Source: Diabrotica undecimpunctata (lineage: Eukaryota; Arthropoda; Insecta; Coleoptera; Chrysomelidae). From it: 64,000 bases of DNA. Within the stretch, counting starts at the first letter, position 1. Every line of letters begins with the position of its first letter. The notes under the pieces were generated by a model. The model was given only the letters and a program-made list of their open reading frames with translations. It had not been told where the DNA came from and did not search any database. The position numbers and the translations under genes are program-made. Below, piece by piece: positions 9,416-18,704 of the stretch. The stretch is taken from NCBI RefSeq assembly GCF_040954645.1, contig NC_092810.1, positions 15,322,877 through 15,386,876 on the forward strand, read 5' to 3'.

Positions 9416-11216
9416 GGTCGCTATTACAACGTAATCAAGACAAATACAAACAGATACACAAAGAAATTCGCCAGAAAATTAAGAAAGCAAAAGAACGTTG
9501 GATGGTGGAAAGGTGCAACGAAATAGAACAATTGCAGGAAAAAGGAGATAGTTTTGGACTACATAAGAAGATCAAAGAAATATCGAATATACACAAAAGC
9601 CACCACAGAACAAGAATACGCAACGACAGAAACGAATACATAGAGTCAGAAGAGGAGATAGCAATGGCGTGGAAAGAATACGCAGAAAGACTTTTTAATG
9701 AGAAGAGACCAACACAACCAACGCGCCAACTTCCTTCCAAAAACTTATCAGGGCCATCAATAATGCGAAGTGAAATAGAATATGCAGTTAGAACCACAAA
9801 GATGCATAAAGCAACAGGTCCAGATGAAATTAATATAGAAGCAATAAAACTACTAGACGAGGAGAATATCGAAATCTTGGTAAAGCTGTTCAATAGAATT
9901 TATGATACTGGTTACATTCCGCGAGAATGGCTGCAGTCATCCTTTGTGATGATCCCAAAAACAGCTAATGCCACAAAATGCAATGAACACCGCTTAATCA
10001 GTTTAATGAGTCACTTGCTGAAACTCTTCCTTAGGATATTACACTCAAGAATGTACAAGATACTAGAAGAACTTAGCGGGTCAACACAATTCGGTTTTAA
10101 GGGAGGACTAGGAACAAGAGAGGCAATTTTATGTTTGAACACCTTAATACAAAACTGTTTAGATCAACGAAAAGATGTCTACCTCACCTTCATCGACTAC
10201 GAGAAGGCATTTGACAATGTTAAACATGATATTATGATGGAACTACTACATAGGGCCAACATGGACCAGAAGGAGATCAGAATTATTCAGAATCTATACT
10301 GGAACCAAATGGCAAAGGTGAGGACTGATCAAGACCAATATACGGATGAATTTGAATTCCGGAAAGAAGACACGGAATTAGGCATTAAGGTGAACGGCAT
10401 ACCAATTAGCAACCTACGCTATGCGGACGACACAGTGATTATAACTGATAATTTGGAAGATCAGCAGTTATTACTTGATAGGGTGAATAGCATAGGTAAA
10501 AAATATGGCCTCAAAATCAACATTTTGAAAACGAAATATATGGTCATTAGCAGAAACCCTCCAGAAAACCCGATAATATGCATAGGTGACGATCGCATAA
10601 AACGCGTGAAAACTTTTAAATACCTTGGCACCACAATGATTGACCAATCGGATCCGCAACAAGAGATAAAAACCCGAATACAAATGGCAAGACAAGCTTT
10701 TGTGAAATTCAGACCGCTCCTATGTAATCAAAACCTAAATTTCGAAATACGCTACAGAATGGTCAAGTGCTACATATGGTCCATCTTGCTTTATGGCATG
10801 GAAACGTGGACTTTGAAAAAAACATCTATCAACAAACTTGAAGCATTTAAAATGTGGTCATTGAGAAGAATGATGCGCATACCTTGGGTGGATAGAGTTC
10901 GAAACGATGACGTCCTTAAGAGAGCCGGCGTGGAAAGAGAACTCTTTGAATTAATTAAAAAACGCAAGATTGGTTACCTTGGGCACATATTGAGAGGAGC
11001 AAAATATGAAATACCACAGTTAATCCTACAAGGGAAGATCGAAGGTAGGAGAGGAGCCGGCCGCAAACAATTATCCTGGTTAAGGAATATTAAAGAATGG
11101 ACAGGAATACACAATACAGGCGAGCTGTGTCACGCCGCCAAGAACAGAATTCTAGTAATGAGATAGTCGCCTACGCACTTTGGTGTATGGCATTTTAAGA
11201 AGAAGAGGTCGCTATT
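9416..11216 (+). mobile_element. 5'-truncated LINE with 10-bp target-site duplication
   Basis: GGTCGCTATT is found at 9416-9425 and 11207-11216, exactly bracketing a LINE fragment that ends in AAGAAGAAGA. A TSD plus a simple-repeat 3' tail is the signature of target-primed reverse transcription. The element lacks an endonuclease and starts inside the linker before the RT. Its tail and C-terminal motifs group it with the copies at 17573-18693 and 45996-46749. Confidence 0.8.
9502..11166 (+). CDS. LINE reverse transcriptase, 554 aa, in-frame deletion in the palm
   Basis: A single open frame spans linker, RT and C-terminal domain. Seen: KMHKATGPDEINIEAIKLL (101-119), IPREWLQS, first catalytic Asp in FIDYEKAFD (about 230-238), YADD at 307-310, then TKYMVISR, FKYLGTTM, YGMETWTLKK and YLGHILRG. 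Related copies in this window carry about 26 residues of the type RGVRQGC..LSPTLFN..E between the strand before it and YADD. Here they are replaced by RKEDTE at about 287-292, an in-frame loss that removes a conserved RT motif. NEHRLISL also replaces the usual NYRxISL. The product is therefore unlikely to polymerise. The coding frame is otherwise clean. Confidence 0.75.
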   Translation: MVERCNEIEQLQEKGDSFGLHKKIKEISNIHKSHHRTRIRNDRNEYIESEEEIAMAWKEYAERLFNEKRPTQPTRQLPSKNLSGPSIMRSEIEYAVRTTKMHKATGPDEINIEAIKLLDEENIEILVKLFNRIYDTGYIPREWLQSSFVMIPKTANATKCNEHRLISLMSHLLKLFLRILHSRMYKILEELSGSTQFGFKGGLGTREAILCLNTLIQNCLDQRKDVYLTFIDYEKAFDNVKHDIMMELLHRANMDQKEIRIIQNLYWNQMAKVRTDQDQYTDEFEFRKEDTELGIKVNGIPISNLRYADDTVIITDNLEDQQLLLDRVNSIGKKYGLKINILKTKYMVISRNPPENPIICIGDDRIKRVKTFKYLGTTMIDQSDPQQEIKTRIQMARQAFVKFRPLLCNQNLNFEIRYRMVKCYIWSILLYGMETWTLKKTSINKLEAFKMWSLRRMMRIPWVDRVRNDDVLKRAGVERELFELIKKRKIGYLGHILRGAKYEIPQLILQGKIEGRRGAGRKQLSWLRNIKEWTGIHNTGELCHAAKNRILVMR

Positions 11217-11341
11217 GGAAAGTTTTACTATAATTCCTCAATTGTCTAAAAGAAAAGACAGGATTCTAAAAATATAAAACGTATGGGTAGCTGAAAAAAA
11301 CATTATTAAAAAAGATCCAGAAAAACTAAAATATATATTTT

Positions 11342-13216
11342 TTATTTTTTTATTATTTTTGAAGTCTGAAATGATATTTTCTTTTTATAAAACAATATAA
11401 ACTCTAAAACTAATACAATAGTAGCAATCATATACCCATAAAAAACAAAATAGAACACGTACGTCAAATCTGCCAATTTTAGTTTAGTAATTTTGAATGT
11501 ATGATGATTTTTTTTATGAGTGGCCGTTATATTTTTGATCAATTTTTGAATTAATCCAAACGAGTGATACATATTTATAAGGCTATTATATTTGTTTATC
11601 AGCAAAAACCCTTTTCTATAAATCAAAGTTATGCTCATGGCATCTACATAGGGAAAACAGTATATCTTGTTTTTGTCAATATTTTCAACTTCAAGTAAAT
11701 AGTCTACAATACCGCGTGCTACTGTCAAACTAGAATTTCCAGATTCAACATGTCTCAAACATTCCGATATATTATTGCAGTCGATGTATTTGTATCTTAT
11801 TTCTTTAAGTGGTACTCCGTCTATGTATTCATCTACAAAGAACTTTATGGAATTAACAGCAAAATAAGTGGTAAGATTGTGTCTGTATATTTCTTTCATA
11901 GACCCATACTTTTGATGTAAAGGGGTTCCTATTAAACTACTGGTGATATTACTAGTGAACATAACATTAGAGAGAAATGCAAAAAGTATCATAAGTCCAA
12001 GCAGAAATCTAAGCATAGGCGTTTTGGGTAATCTAGGAATTCCAATTCCTAAAAAGATAGAAAATGCAGCGTAAACTATACCTCCAAATGACCGACGGTA
12101 TTTCGTTTTCGTCGATCTTTTTCGGTTCACTAACCAAGTCAACACTGCCAATAGTATCGATGTTAACAAAACTAATGCAATGACTCCATTGTTAACGCCT
12201 GCAGAGTACCCAAAAACGTGTTCATTTGGAACACACCATATCAGACTCTCTTGATGGGTGGGAAAACTTGTACTAAAATACAGCATTCGTTCGTATGATA
12301 AGGTATAGCTACCAATTAAAATGTCGTATTCTTTTTCATAAAGATCATAAAATTCCCGAGTGAAAGTTCCGTTGGAGAAACAATCTCCTCGCGGCTGGTC
12401 GATTCCTGTGGGTTGAAAAGAAGTATGCACATTCATAGATTCCGACAAGCCCTTTAATAAGTCCACTTCAAAACCAGGACAGTTTTTATTTAAGGTGTTG
12501 TTTTTATCAGATACAATAGCATAAGGAGGCCATGGAAAATATCTAACTCTAACTGCCCAATCACTCTTTCTGCTGGGTAAAAAATTATGATAGAGTTTTC
12601 TGCCTTCAGTAAAGGCACCTTCTCTGCATATATCAGACACCGGACTTTTTCTTGTTTGACTTAAAAATGGTGATTTGGAATAAACATTAAACGAAAAATT
12701 AGCTTGTGTATTTGGAAGTATGATTACCACTTTATTAATATCTTCGCCCCAAAGTATCTTAAAAATCTCATCAGCCTTTTCGTTTGTTCTATTAAAACTT
12801 TGCTGAGAAATTATTAAAAAATATGCTTTTGGATCCCAACTGTATATTTTCTTTAATTTCTTTATTGAAGTAGTAAATTCCTTAAGTGTGTTCATTTCTA
12901 TAATAATATGTTTAAAGTCTCGCTGTGTATTTATGTCAACCAAAAATTCATCACTAAGTTTTAAGAGATAAAAGGCGCTTCCTTCATATTTGAACAGCGC
13001 TTTAGTAAAAATATGTTGAAATTGTGACACTTGCGTGTAATTCTCAAAAGCTACTATAGTACTTCGAAACAGTGAGTGATCAAAGTATCTCTTGCAGATC
13101 TCAACAACACAAGCACTTAACGATGTATGGATTTGCATTTGCTCCATGAACTCTAATGTTATATTTGCATTTATATTAACCACGATCGTAAAACAACAAA
13201 CCGTGAAAAATAACAT
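11342..13216 (-). CDS. Divergent ionotropic receptor (IR), complete, single exon
   Basis: This 624-aa frame encodes a ligand-gated ion channel of the insect IR family, related to ionotropic glutamate receptors and presumed to sit in the dendritic membrane of a chemosensory neuron. Seen: hydrophobic N-terminal signal (1-18), an extracellular N-terminal region, S1 half of the ligand-binding domain (about 218-335), first membrane segment (344-363), pore region (376-397), third membrane segment (400-424, LRFLLGLMILFAFLSN), S2 half (about 435-560) and last membrane segment (585-610) with a short basic tail. The start is supported by alignment with the paralogue at 2-1396, which begins at nearly the same point. 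Length is typical for divergent IRs. Key glutamate-binding residues are not evident, so it probably binds something else. No intron. Subfamily not assigned. Confidence 0.9.
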   Translation of the reverse strand: MLFFTVCCFTIVVNINANITLEFMEQMQIHTSLSACVVEICKRYFDHSLFRSTIVAFENYTQVSQFQHIFTKALFKYEGSAFYLLKLSDEFLVDINTQRDFKHIIIEMNTLKEFTTSIKKLKKIYSWDPKAYFLIISQQSFNRTNEKADEIFKILWGEDINKVVIILPNTQANFSFNVYSKSPFLSQTRKSPVSDICREGAFTEGRKLYHNFLPSRKSDWAVRVRYFPWPPYAIVSDKNNTLNKNCPGFEVDLLKGLSESMNVHTSFQPTGIDQPRGDCFSNGTFTREFYDLYEKEYDILIGSYTLSYERMLYFSTSFPTHQESLIWCVPNEHVFGYSAGVNNGVIALVLLTSILLAVLTWLVNRKRSTKTKYRRSFGGIVYAAFSIFLGIGIPRLPKTPMLRFLLGLMILFAFLSNVMFTSNITSSLIGTPLHQKYGSMKEIYRHNLTTYFAVNSIKFFVDEYIDGVPLKEIRYKYIDCNNISECLRHVESGNSSLTVARGIVDYLLEVENIDKNKIYCFPYVDAMSITLIYRKGFLLINKYNSLINMYHSFGLIQKLIKNITATHKKNHHTFKITKLKLADLTYVFYFVFYGYMIATIVLVLEFILFYKKKISFQTSKIIKK

Positions 13217-13350
13217 ACTGTCGATAGAAAGGCGACGAAATTATTGTAGATATTCGATTTAATTGACGGTAACTCCGTGAGCAAAAATCAAATTTATCAT
13301 AACATAAATCTGCTTTTAACGATATTGGCCTCCAAGATAAAAAGTGTAAA
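13217..13350 (-). promoter_or_regulatory. Conserved 5' flank of the complete IR gene
   Basis: Counterpart of 1397-1530. Shared blocks include TGTCGAT next to the start codon, AGCAAAAAT, ATAACAT and GCTTTTAACGA, in the same order and spacing. Probable promoter-containing segment copied with the gene. Confidence 0.4.
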
Positions 13351-13971
13351 GGAAGCAATACACGCATAGAAAAGCCTAAGTTTGGTTTGCACGATACGAG
13401 TATTAAATAATTTTTATTTTAATCAGTTTGCAGCGATACATTTTAATACTAGAAGGGTGTTTAAAATTAAATACAACTTATTATAATGTATAAAATATTC
13501 AAATGTGTTTATGTGTGTGTGTGTGAAAGATATGACACGGAAACAAGTCCATCAGCCACAGAATGTTTTATTTATGTTTAAAGATATTTTTTTTAAGAAA
13601 AAAGACAGTTAAGATTTGATTTCACGTATATTGCGTCTGTATATCCGCTATTTATTTCATCCTTATAGGGATTATCAGAGACGGCTATTCACAGACGCTC
13701 TGAACGCGAAAATATATCTTTCCTGTCTTGGGAAGCAACTCTAACATGCCTTCGTATGGACACAAATGACGATATCTGATAATAAATCCGTAAACTAATT
13801 TGTTCTTGTTTGTTACTTTTTGTTAGATATATGTATAAATCAGTAAAGTTTTACTAATTTATATTTCTAGCAGTTGACAAAATGTGTGATAGACTTAACG
13901 GAAGCAAATATTTCATTTCAATACGAGTTTGAATTCATTTACTAGATTTTTCGAAATATTTGTCTTGTTTA
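13351..13971. other. No gene seen
   Basis: AT-rich spacer with a short (GT)n run near 13513-13523. No coding or RNA feature recognised. Confidence 0.4.
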
Positions 13972-14037
13972 TTAAGCTTGGCATATTACCGGCACCATCA
14001 AAACTGCAGGATGGTGCCGGTAATATGCCAAGCTTAA
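13972..14037. repeat. Perfect 28-bp inverted repeat with a 10-nt loop
   Basis: Arms 13972-13999 and 14010-14037 are exact reverse complements, with the loop AAAACTGCAG between them. The arms include AAGCTTGGCATATTACCGG. Such a perfect foldback is recent or constrained. It could be a transposon end pair, a small hairpin RNA precursor or an assembly foldback. Confidence 0.85.
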
Positions 14038-14269
14038 ATAAATGCGACGGGAATCGACCATGATTCATTTTTAGGTAAAATTCACTTGCTGAGAAGAAGT
14101 TTTTTTTTGTTTGTTTAAATGGCATAGGCAAGTGCCATACAGCCAGTCACAACATGAAAATATTCTACCCAGAAAGAAGATTGTGTAGTACAATATAAAA
14201 AGATAATATAAATTTCAAATTTAAGTAGCACTACAAATTTTAAGCATTAAAATTATTATTAAGGATAGG

Positions 14270-15375
14270 ATAGAGATAAAACATGGACACTCGTTTCTCG
14301 TCTAGGGACCCATCAACATTGCTTTTAAGACAAACTAGATTGGGTCACGGATAAAAGGTAATAACAAATGGGGTAAAACAGAGGTAAGGATTCTAATTAC
14401 AGTTAAATATTAAGCTTACTTTTGCAAATAAATTCCATCAAACATTCATTTACAACTCTTATATTTAGAGATAGTAGATAGCACATATTGTACGGAGGAA
14501 AAATTTTGATGTTGACTAAATTTTTTATTAGAATTTCAGTTCGTTTTGTGTATTTTTTACATTCGATGAAGATGTGATCTAGATCACCTTCTTTTTGACA
14601 GTCTGGACATAAATTTGAATTTACGATTTTTAGTTTGGACAGATGACTAGGATAGCAGGCGTATCCAAATTTTATTCTAATTATGGATGTTATATACCTT
14701 CGTGAAACAGAATAATTTTTAAATCAATAATCACTTGGGATTAAAGGCTGTATAGAAGCATATTGCGAGGAAGACTGCGTACTATATATATGCCAAGATT
14801 GTTTCCATTTACTATTGATATTATTTTTAATTATTGTTAATGCGTCTTGTCTACAGATTTGGTGACCAGCTTGCGTTCCGGTATAAATGGCCGTTTAAGC
14901 TAATAGGTCAACATGTTCGTTGTATTTAAGACCTATATGTGCTTTAACGCACAAAAAATGAACAACTTTTCTGTTTTTATAAATGTCATAAACAAGTTTT
15001 TTAATTTAAAAGACATATATATTTGAGTTATTATTAGGAAAATTTAAAGTTTCAATGGCTAACATAACAGACAATGAATCAGATACTATTGTAACAGATG
15101 TATTCTGAGTGTTTTCAAAGTATCTTAATGCTTCATATATTGCTACAGCTTCAGCACTAAAGATTGAAAAACTAGGATTTAGCTGACAAAGTTTTTCTGT
15201 ATTAGTTGATGGAATGTAGAAAGCACACCCAGTACCAACAATAGACTTTGAGGCATCCGTATAAATAACTAAAGAGTCTGACAGACTAGATAAACAGGAC
15301 CTCAAAATATTCGAGCTAACAGAAGAATTTACATGGTAATTCGGTTGTATCACAGTTAAAGGGTTGCAAGCACGA
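14270..15375 (-). mobile_element. Decayed I-like LINE, 3' half (RNase H and tail)
   Basis: The minus frame at 15006-15353 encodes an RNase H region (VIYTDASKS..GTGCAFYIPS, FSAEAVAIYEALRYF, IVSDSLSVMLA). It closely resembles the intact element at 30990-36703. Later pieces (NEHVDLLA, and a Cys-rich tail near 14580-14700) continue out of frame. The 3' end near 14285-14350 (TCTAGGGACCCATCAA) matches the 3' untranslated region of the intact copy at about 31310. 5'-truncated or broken against the next LINE. Confidence 0.75.
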
Positions 15376-16640
15376 ATAAAAAAAAAACGAGAAGAAGTTG
15401 GTAGTCGAGTAATTGAATTATGTATTTTGGTGGAAGTGGTAAAGTGGGGTGTATCTGGAAATACGTATTTTGCGGGTTTTCAACAATATTCTCCCAAAGC
15501 TGTTACCATTTCAGCCTTATTTTATTTTTTATTGAGATAAATATTTTCCTTACTGTATAATTATTGAAAAAGACTGCACTGCTTCCTTAGCTAGAGTATC
15601 AGCGGTTTTAGTTCCTGGTATACCTACATGGCCTCTTACCCAAATATATGTTATATAGGCAATCATGTTTTTTAAACAACATAACATAGGACACTTCATT
15701 CCTTCAATTTTTTTATTTTTTATAGAGTCTACAATACTACAAACAGGTAGTAATTTATATATCAATGATTCATGTGTATTTTGGATAAATACACTACAAC
15801 CAACACCTTCCTTCGTCTTGGATCCATCTGTAAATATAAGAGTTTTGTTATAGAAATCACCTAGTATTTATCACCTAGATTTTAGAAAGATGTGATTTAT
15901 TTGATGAGATTCAGTACACTTAAGAATTATAATTCTGTGTTTTGATTAAAGATTTAAAAGGTATGGTGTACATATAATGTAGTTTGCTACTACCAAACAA
16001 ATTTTGGACTCCATTGGTCTCAGTGAATGCTTCTACGAGCGGGAAAGAATTGTTTAGTTTCCAACACTGGTTTGTTAACTCTTCTTTCACAATCTGACTT
16101 AATATGTTGATAATTTTTGACTCGCGGGCTTGAAGTTTTAACAAATTTTTGTGCGATAATAACTGACGGCGTAAATCCAAAGGAAATTCATCTTCTCCAG
16201 TATTGCATTTACTGGCGAGGATATCATCTCACCGATTTAAGTTCTAAAACATTTAGATTGAACTCTATCTATTTTTTTAAGGTTGTTATAACTTGAAGAT
16301 CCATATAAACAACATCCATAGTCAATGATAGATCGCACATAGGCTCTATAGAACATTAAAGCTATACCAGCTGTTGCGCCCCAACTTCGATTTGTTATGC
16401 AATTGAGTAAATTAAAACCTTTCTGGCATTTGCTTATTAGGTAACGTATATGACTGGACCATAGGCGCTTAAATATTTATATTTCTTAACTACCGACATG
16501 GTACGCCCACAAAGGGTAAGGTTTCCCGGTGAACGTAGCCTATGCCGGGTAAAAAACATAATAGAACACTTTTGTGTAGAGAGGGTCATAGCTATTTCTT
16601 CTGTCCATGCAACCATTCTATTCATAACATTCTCTAGAGT
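15376..16640 (-). mobile_element. Second decayed LINE with RNase H (I/R1-group)
   Basis: In minus-strand order: RT C-terminal region at 16437-16625 (LSTQKCSIMFFTRHR..VVKKYKYLS), a linker at 15920-16180, RNase H pieces at 15560-15850 (LIFTDGSKTKEGVGCSVFIQ, YIWVRGHVGIPG..ADTLAKEA) with an internal deletion, and a C-terminal stretch at 15380-15540. Different residues from the neighbouring I-like copy show it is a separate family. Inactive. Confidence 0.65.
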
Positions 16641-16663
16641 CCCAATGCAAGCATCATAATTAT

Positions 16664-16706
16664 CTTGAATTTAGTATATACAGATCTCGTATATACTAAA
16701 TTCAAG
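16664..16706. repeat. Perfect 18-bp inverted repeat with a 7-nt loop
   Basis: CTTGAATTTAGTATATAC (16664-16681) is followed by loop AGATCTC and its exact reverse complement (16689-16706). AT-rich foldback at the edge of a decayed LINE. Confidence 0.8.
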
Positions 16707-17561
16707 AATGTAATCTAGGATTAGAGGACCACAATATATCTGAAAAGGTCACAGTGGAATGGGCCAAATATCACCTAACTTAATTTATTTATCTATAATT
16801 AGATATTCTAGTATATAAGGAAAAAGAGCTTTTTAAACCCAAAATCCAACATAACTGACACTTTTAATACTGTTGCCGAAAAATATCCCAAATTAGTTCT
16901 ATAGGACCCCTTGTTACGGAAGTGAAGTTCAGAGAGCCCGGTTACAGAGATATTGAATCATTCTAGTTCCTTCTCTAGAATAGTTTTTGTTGCCAATTGT
17001 CAAAAAAACCACGGGCATTCCATGTAGTTATGTTGTGTGGTTTGCGGCTATTGAGCTTATGTTTTTCACCAGTAGCACATTGTAATGTATCAGCCACATA
17101 CTCAAGGGAAACAACCCCACCCCACAAACGCAATGGTTAATCAGTTAGCTGGTATGTAACAAGTCAACATAGCAAGAAAATAAAAGAAACAAAATAAGGG
17201 GTAGTTAGCCTAGAAAATAATAATTAAAATTAATTAAATAATCTTTTCATACTCCAAATTAATAAGAATAAATTCGACACAGTTTAACGTATACATTTCA
17301 AATTAAACAGAGAATAACAATTTGACCTAGTTTTGACACAAGCCTGAATGTTTAAAAAATTAAAACACTTTAGACCTTCGTTGGAAAATAATACAAGGTA
17401 CGAATTGTTAAACAGTGATAAAAATTGAGCTGAGTAAGAAGTTTTACATGGCGTAATCCAGTTTAACACATGGAGTAGATGGCATAATCAGCGAAAACGT
17501 AGAAACAAAGATCCACTTCGGACTGTGACGAAAGAATCTAGGGTACGAGTTGGCAGGACAT
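16707..17561. other. Unassigned, possibly LINE endonuclease scraps on the minus strand
   Basis: On the minus strand near 16985-17045 the phrase HNITTWNARGFFDNWQQ resembles the start of a LINE endonuclease (NITTWNARG), but nothing longer can be followed. The rest is featureless. Confidence 0.25.
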
Positions 17562-18704
17562 AAAAACAAAAATGATGTCTTGACATAAATCAAGATGTAT
17601 TCATGTGTTTCATAGATTACAACAAGGCCTTTGATAAAGTGCGGCATGATCACCTAATCAGACTCCTGACAGAAAAGAATTTAGATAAACGAGACATCCG
17701 ACTAATAGCAAATATGTACTACAATCAGAAAGCAGTAGTGAGAGTAGAGAATAATACCACTGAAGAAATTGAAATAAAGCGAGGTGTGAGACAAGGGTGT
17801 ATACTGTCACCAACCCTGTTTAATCTCTATTCCGAAGACGTAATGAATAGAACACTCTCTGAGCAATCTGTAGGTATTAAAATAAATGGTGTTAGATTAA
17901 ACAATCTGAGATTTGCCGACGACACCGTTCTGATCGCAGAAACACTTGAAGAGCTACAGACATTGGTAAATAAGATAGCAGACTGCAGCGAAGAATATGG
18001 ACTATCTTTGAACATAAAGAAAACTAAATTTATGGTAATATCGAAATCAACACAAAATGTTCAAAATTTATATTTACACAATGAAATTATCGATCGAGTT
18101 AGCAAATACAAATATTTAGGCACTTTTATAAATGAAGACAACGATAGCTCAGCAGAAATCAAAATAAGAATAGAAAAAGCCAGATCCATATTCACTAAAA
18201 TGAAGAGAGTGTTCTGCGGAAGAGATTTGAGCCTTGAAATGAAACTTCGCCTGATGAGATGTTACGTACTTTCTGTGCTGTTCTACGGAATGGAGTCATG
18301 GACGTTGAAGAAGATTGATACCAAAAAATTAGAGGCATTTGAACTGTGGATGTATCGCAGAATCCTGAGAATATCATGGACCGAGAGAGTCACAAATGTC
18401 GAGGTCTTGAGAAGAATGAATAAAGAAAAGGAAGTCATATTTACGATCAAAAAACGAAAACTGCAATACTTGGGACACATTACAAGAGGCGAAAGATATG
18501 AACTGCTTCGAATAATTATGCAAGGGAAAATAGCAGGAAAAAGGTCCATAGGAAGAAGACGAAACTCCTGGCTAAAGAATCTACGGGAATGGTATAGCTG
18601 TAGCAGCAACGAATTGTTTCGGTCAGCAGTTTCGAAAATACGTATAGCCCTGATGATCGCCAACCTTCGGAACGAAGATGGCACTTGAAGAAGAAAAACA
18701 AAAA
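17562..18704 (+). mobile_element. 5'-truncated LINE with probable 11-bp target-site duplication
   Basis: AAAAACAAAAA occurs at 17562-17572 and at 18694-18704, flanking a LINE fragment that ends in GAAGAAG. The repeat is low-complexity, so the TSD call is probable rather than certain. Confidence 0.65.
17603..18688 (+). CDS. LINE reverse transcriptase (palm to C-terminus), 361 aa
   Basis: This open frame starts inside the RT palm. Seen: first catalytic Asp in CFIDYNKAFD (2-11), RGVRQGCILSPTLFN (60-74), FADD (104-107), LNIKKTKFMVIS, KYKYLGTFI, YGMESWTLKK, RISWTERVTN, YLGHITRG and GRRRNSWLKN. All catalytic motifs present are intact, but fingers and endonuclease are missing, so the copy cannot move by itself. 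Reading similarity starts a few codons before the ATG, at about 17583, where truncation happened. It is the best-preserved member of the AAG-tailed LINE family in the window. Confidence 0.8.
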   Translation: MCFIDYNKAFDKVRHDHLIRLLTEKNLDKRDIRLIANMYYNQKAVVRVENNTTEEIEIKRGVRQGCILSPTLFNLYSEDVMNRTLSEQSVGIKINGVRLNNLRFADDTVLIAETLEELQTLVNKIADCSEEYGLSLNIKKTKFMVISKSTQNVQNLYLHNEIIDRVSKYKYLGTFINEDNDSSAEIKIRIEKARSIFTKMKRVFCGRDLSLEMKLRLMRCYVLSVLFYGMESWTLKKIDTKKLEAFELWMYRRILRISWTERVTNVEVLRRMNKEKEVIFTIKKRKLQYLGHITRGERYELLRIIMQGKIAGKRSIGRRRNSWLKNLREWYSCSSNELFRSAVSKIRIALMIANLRNEDGT

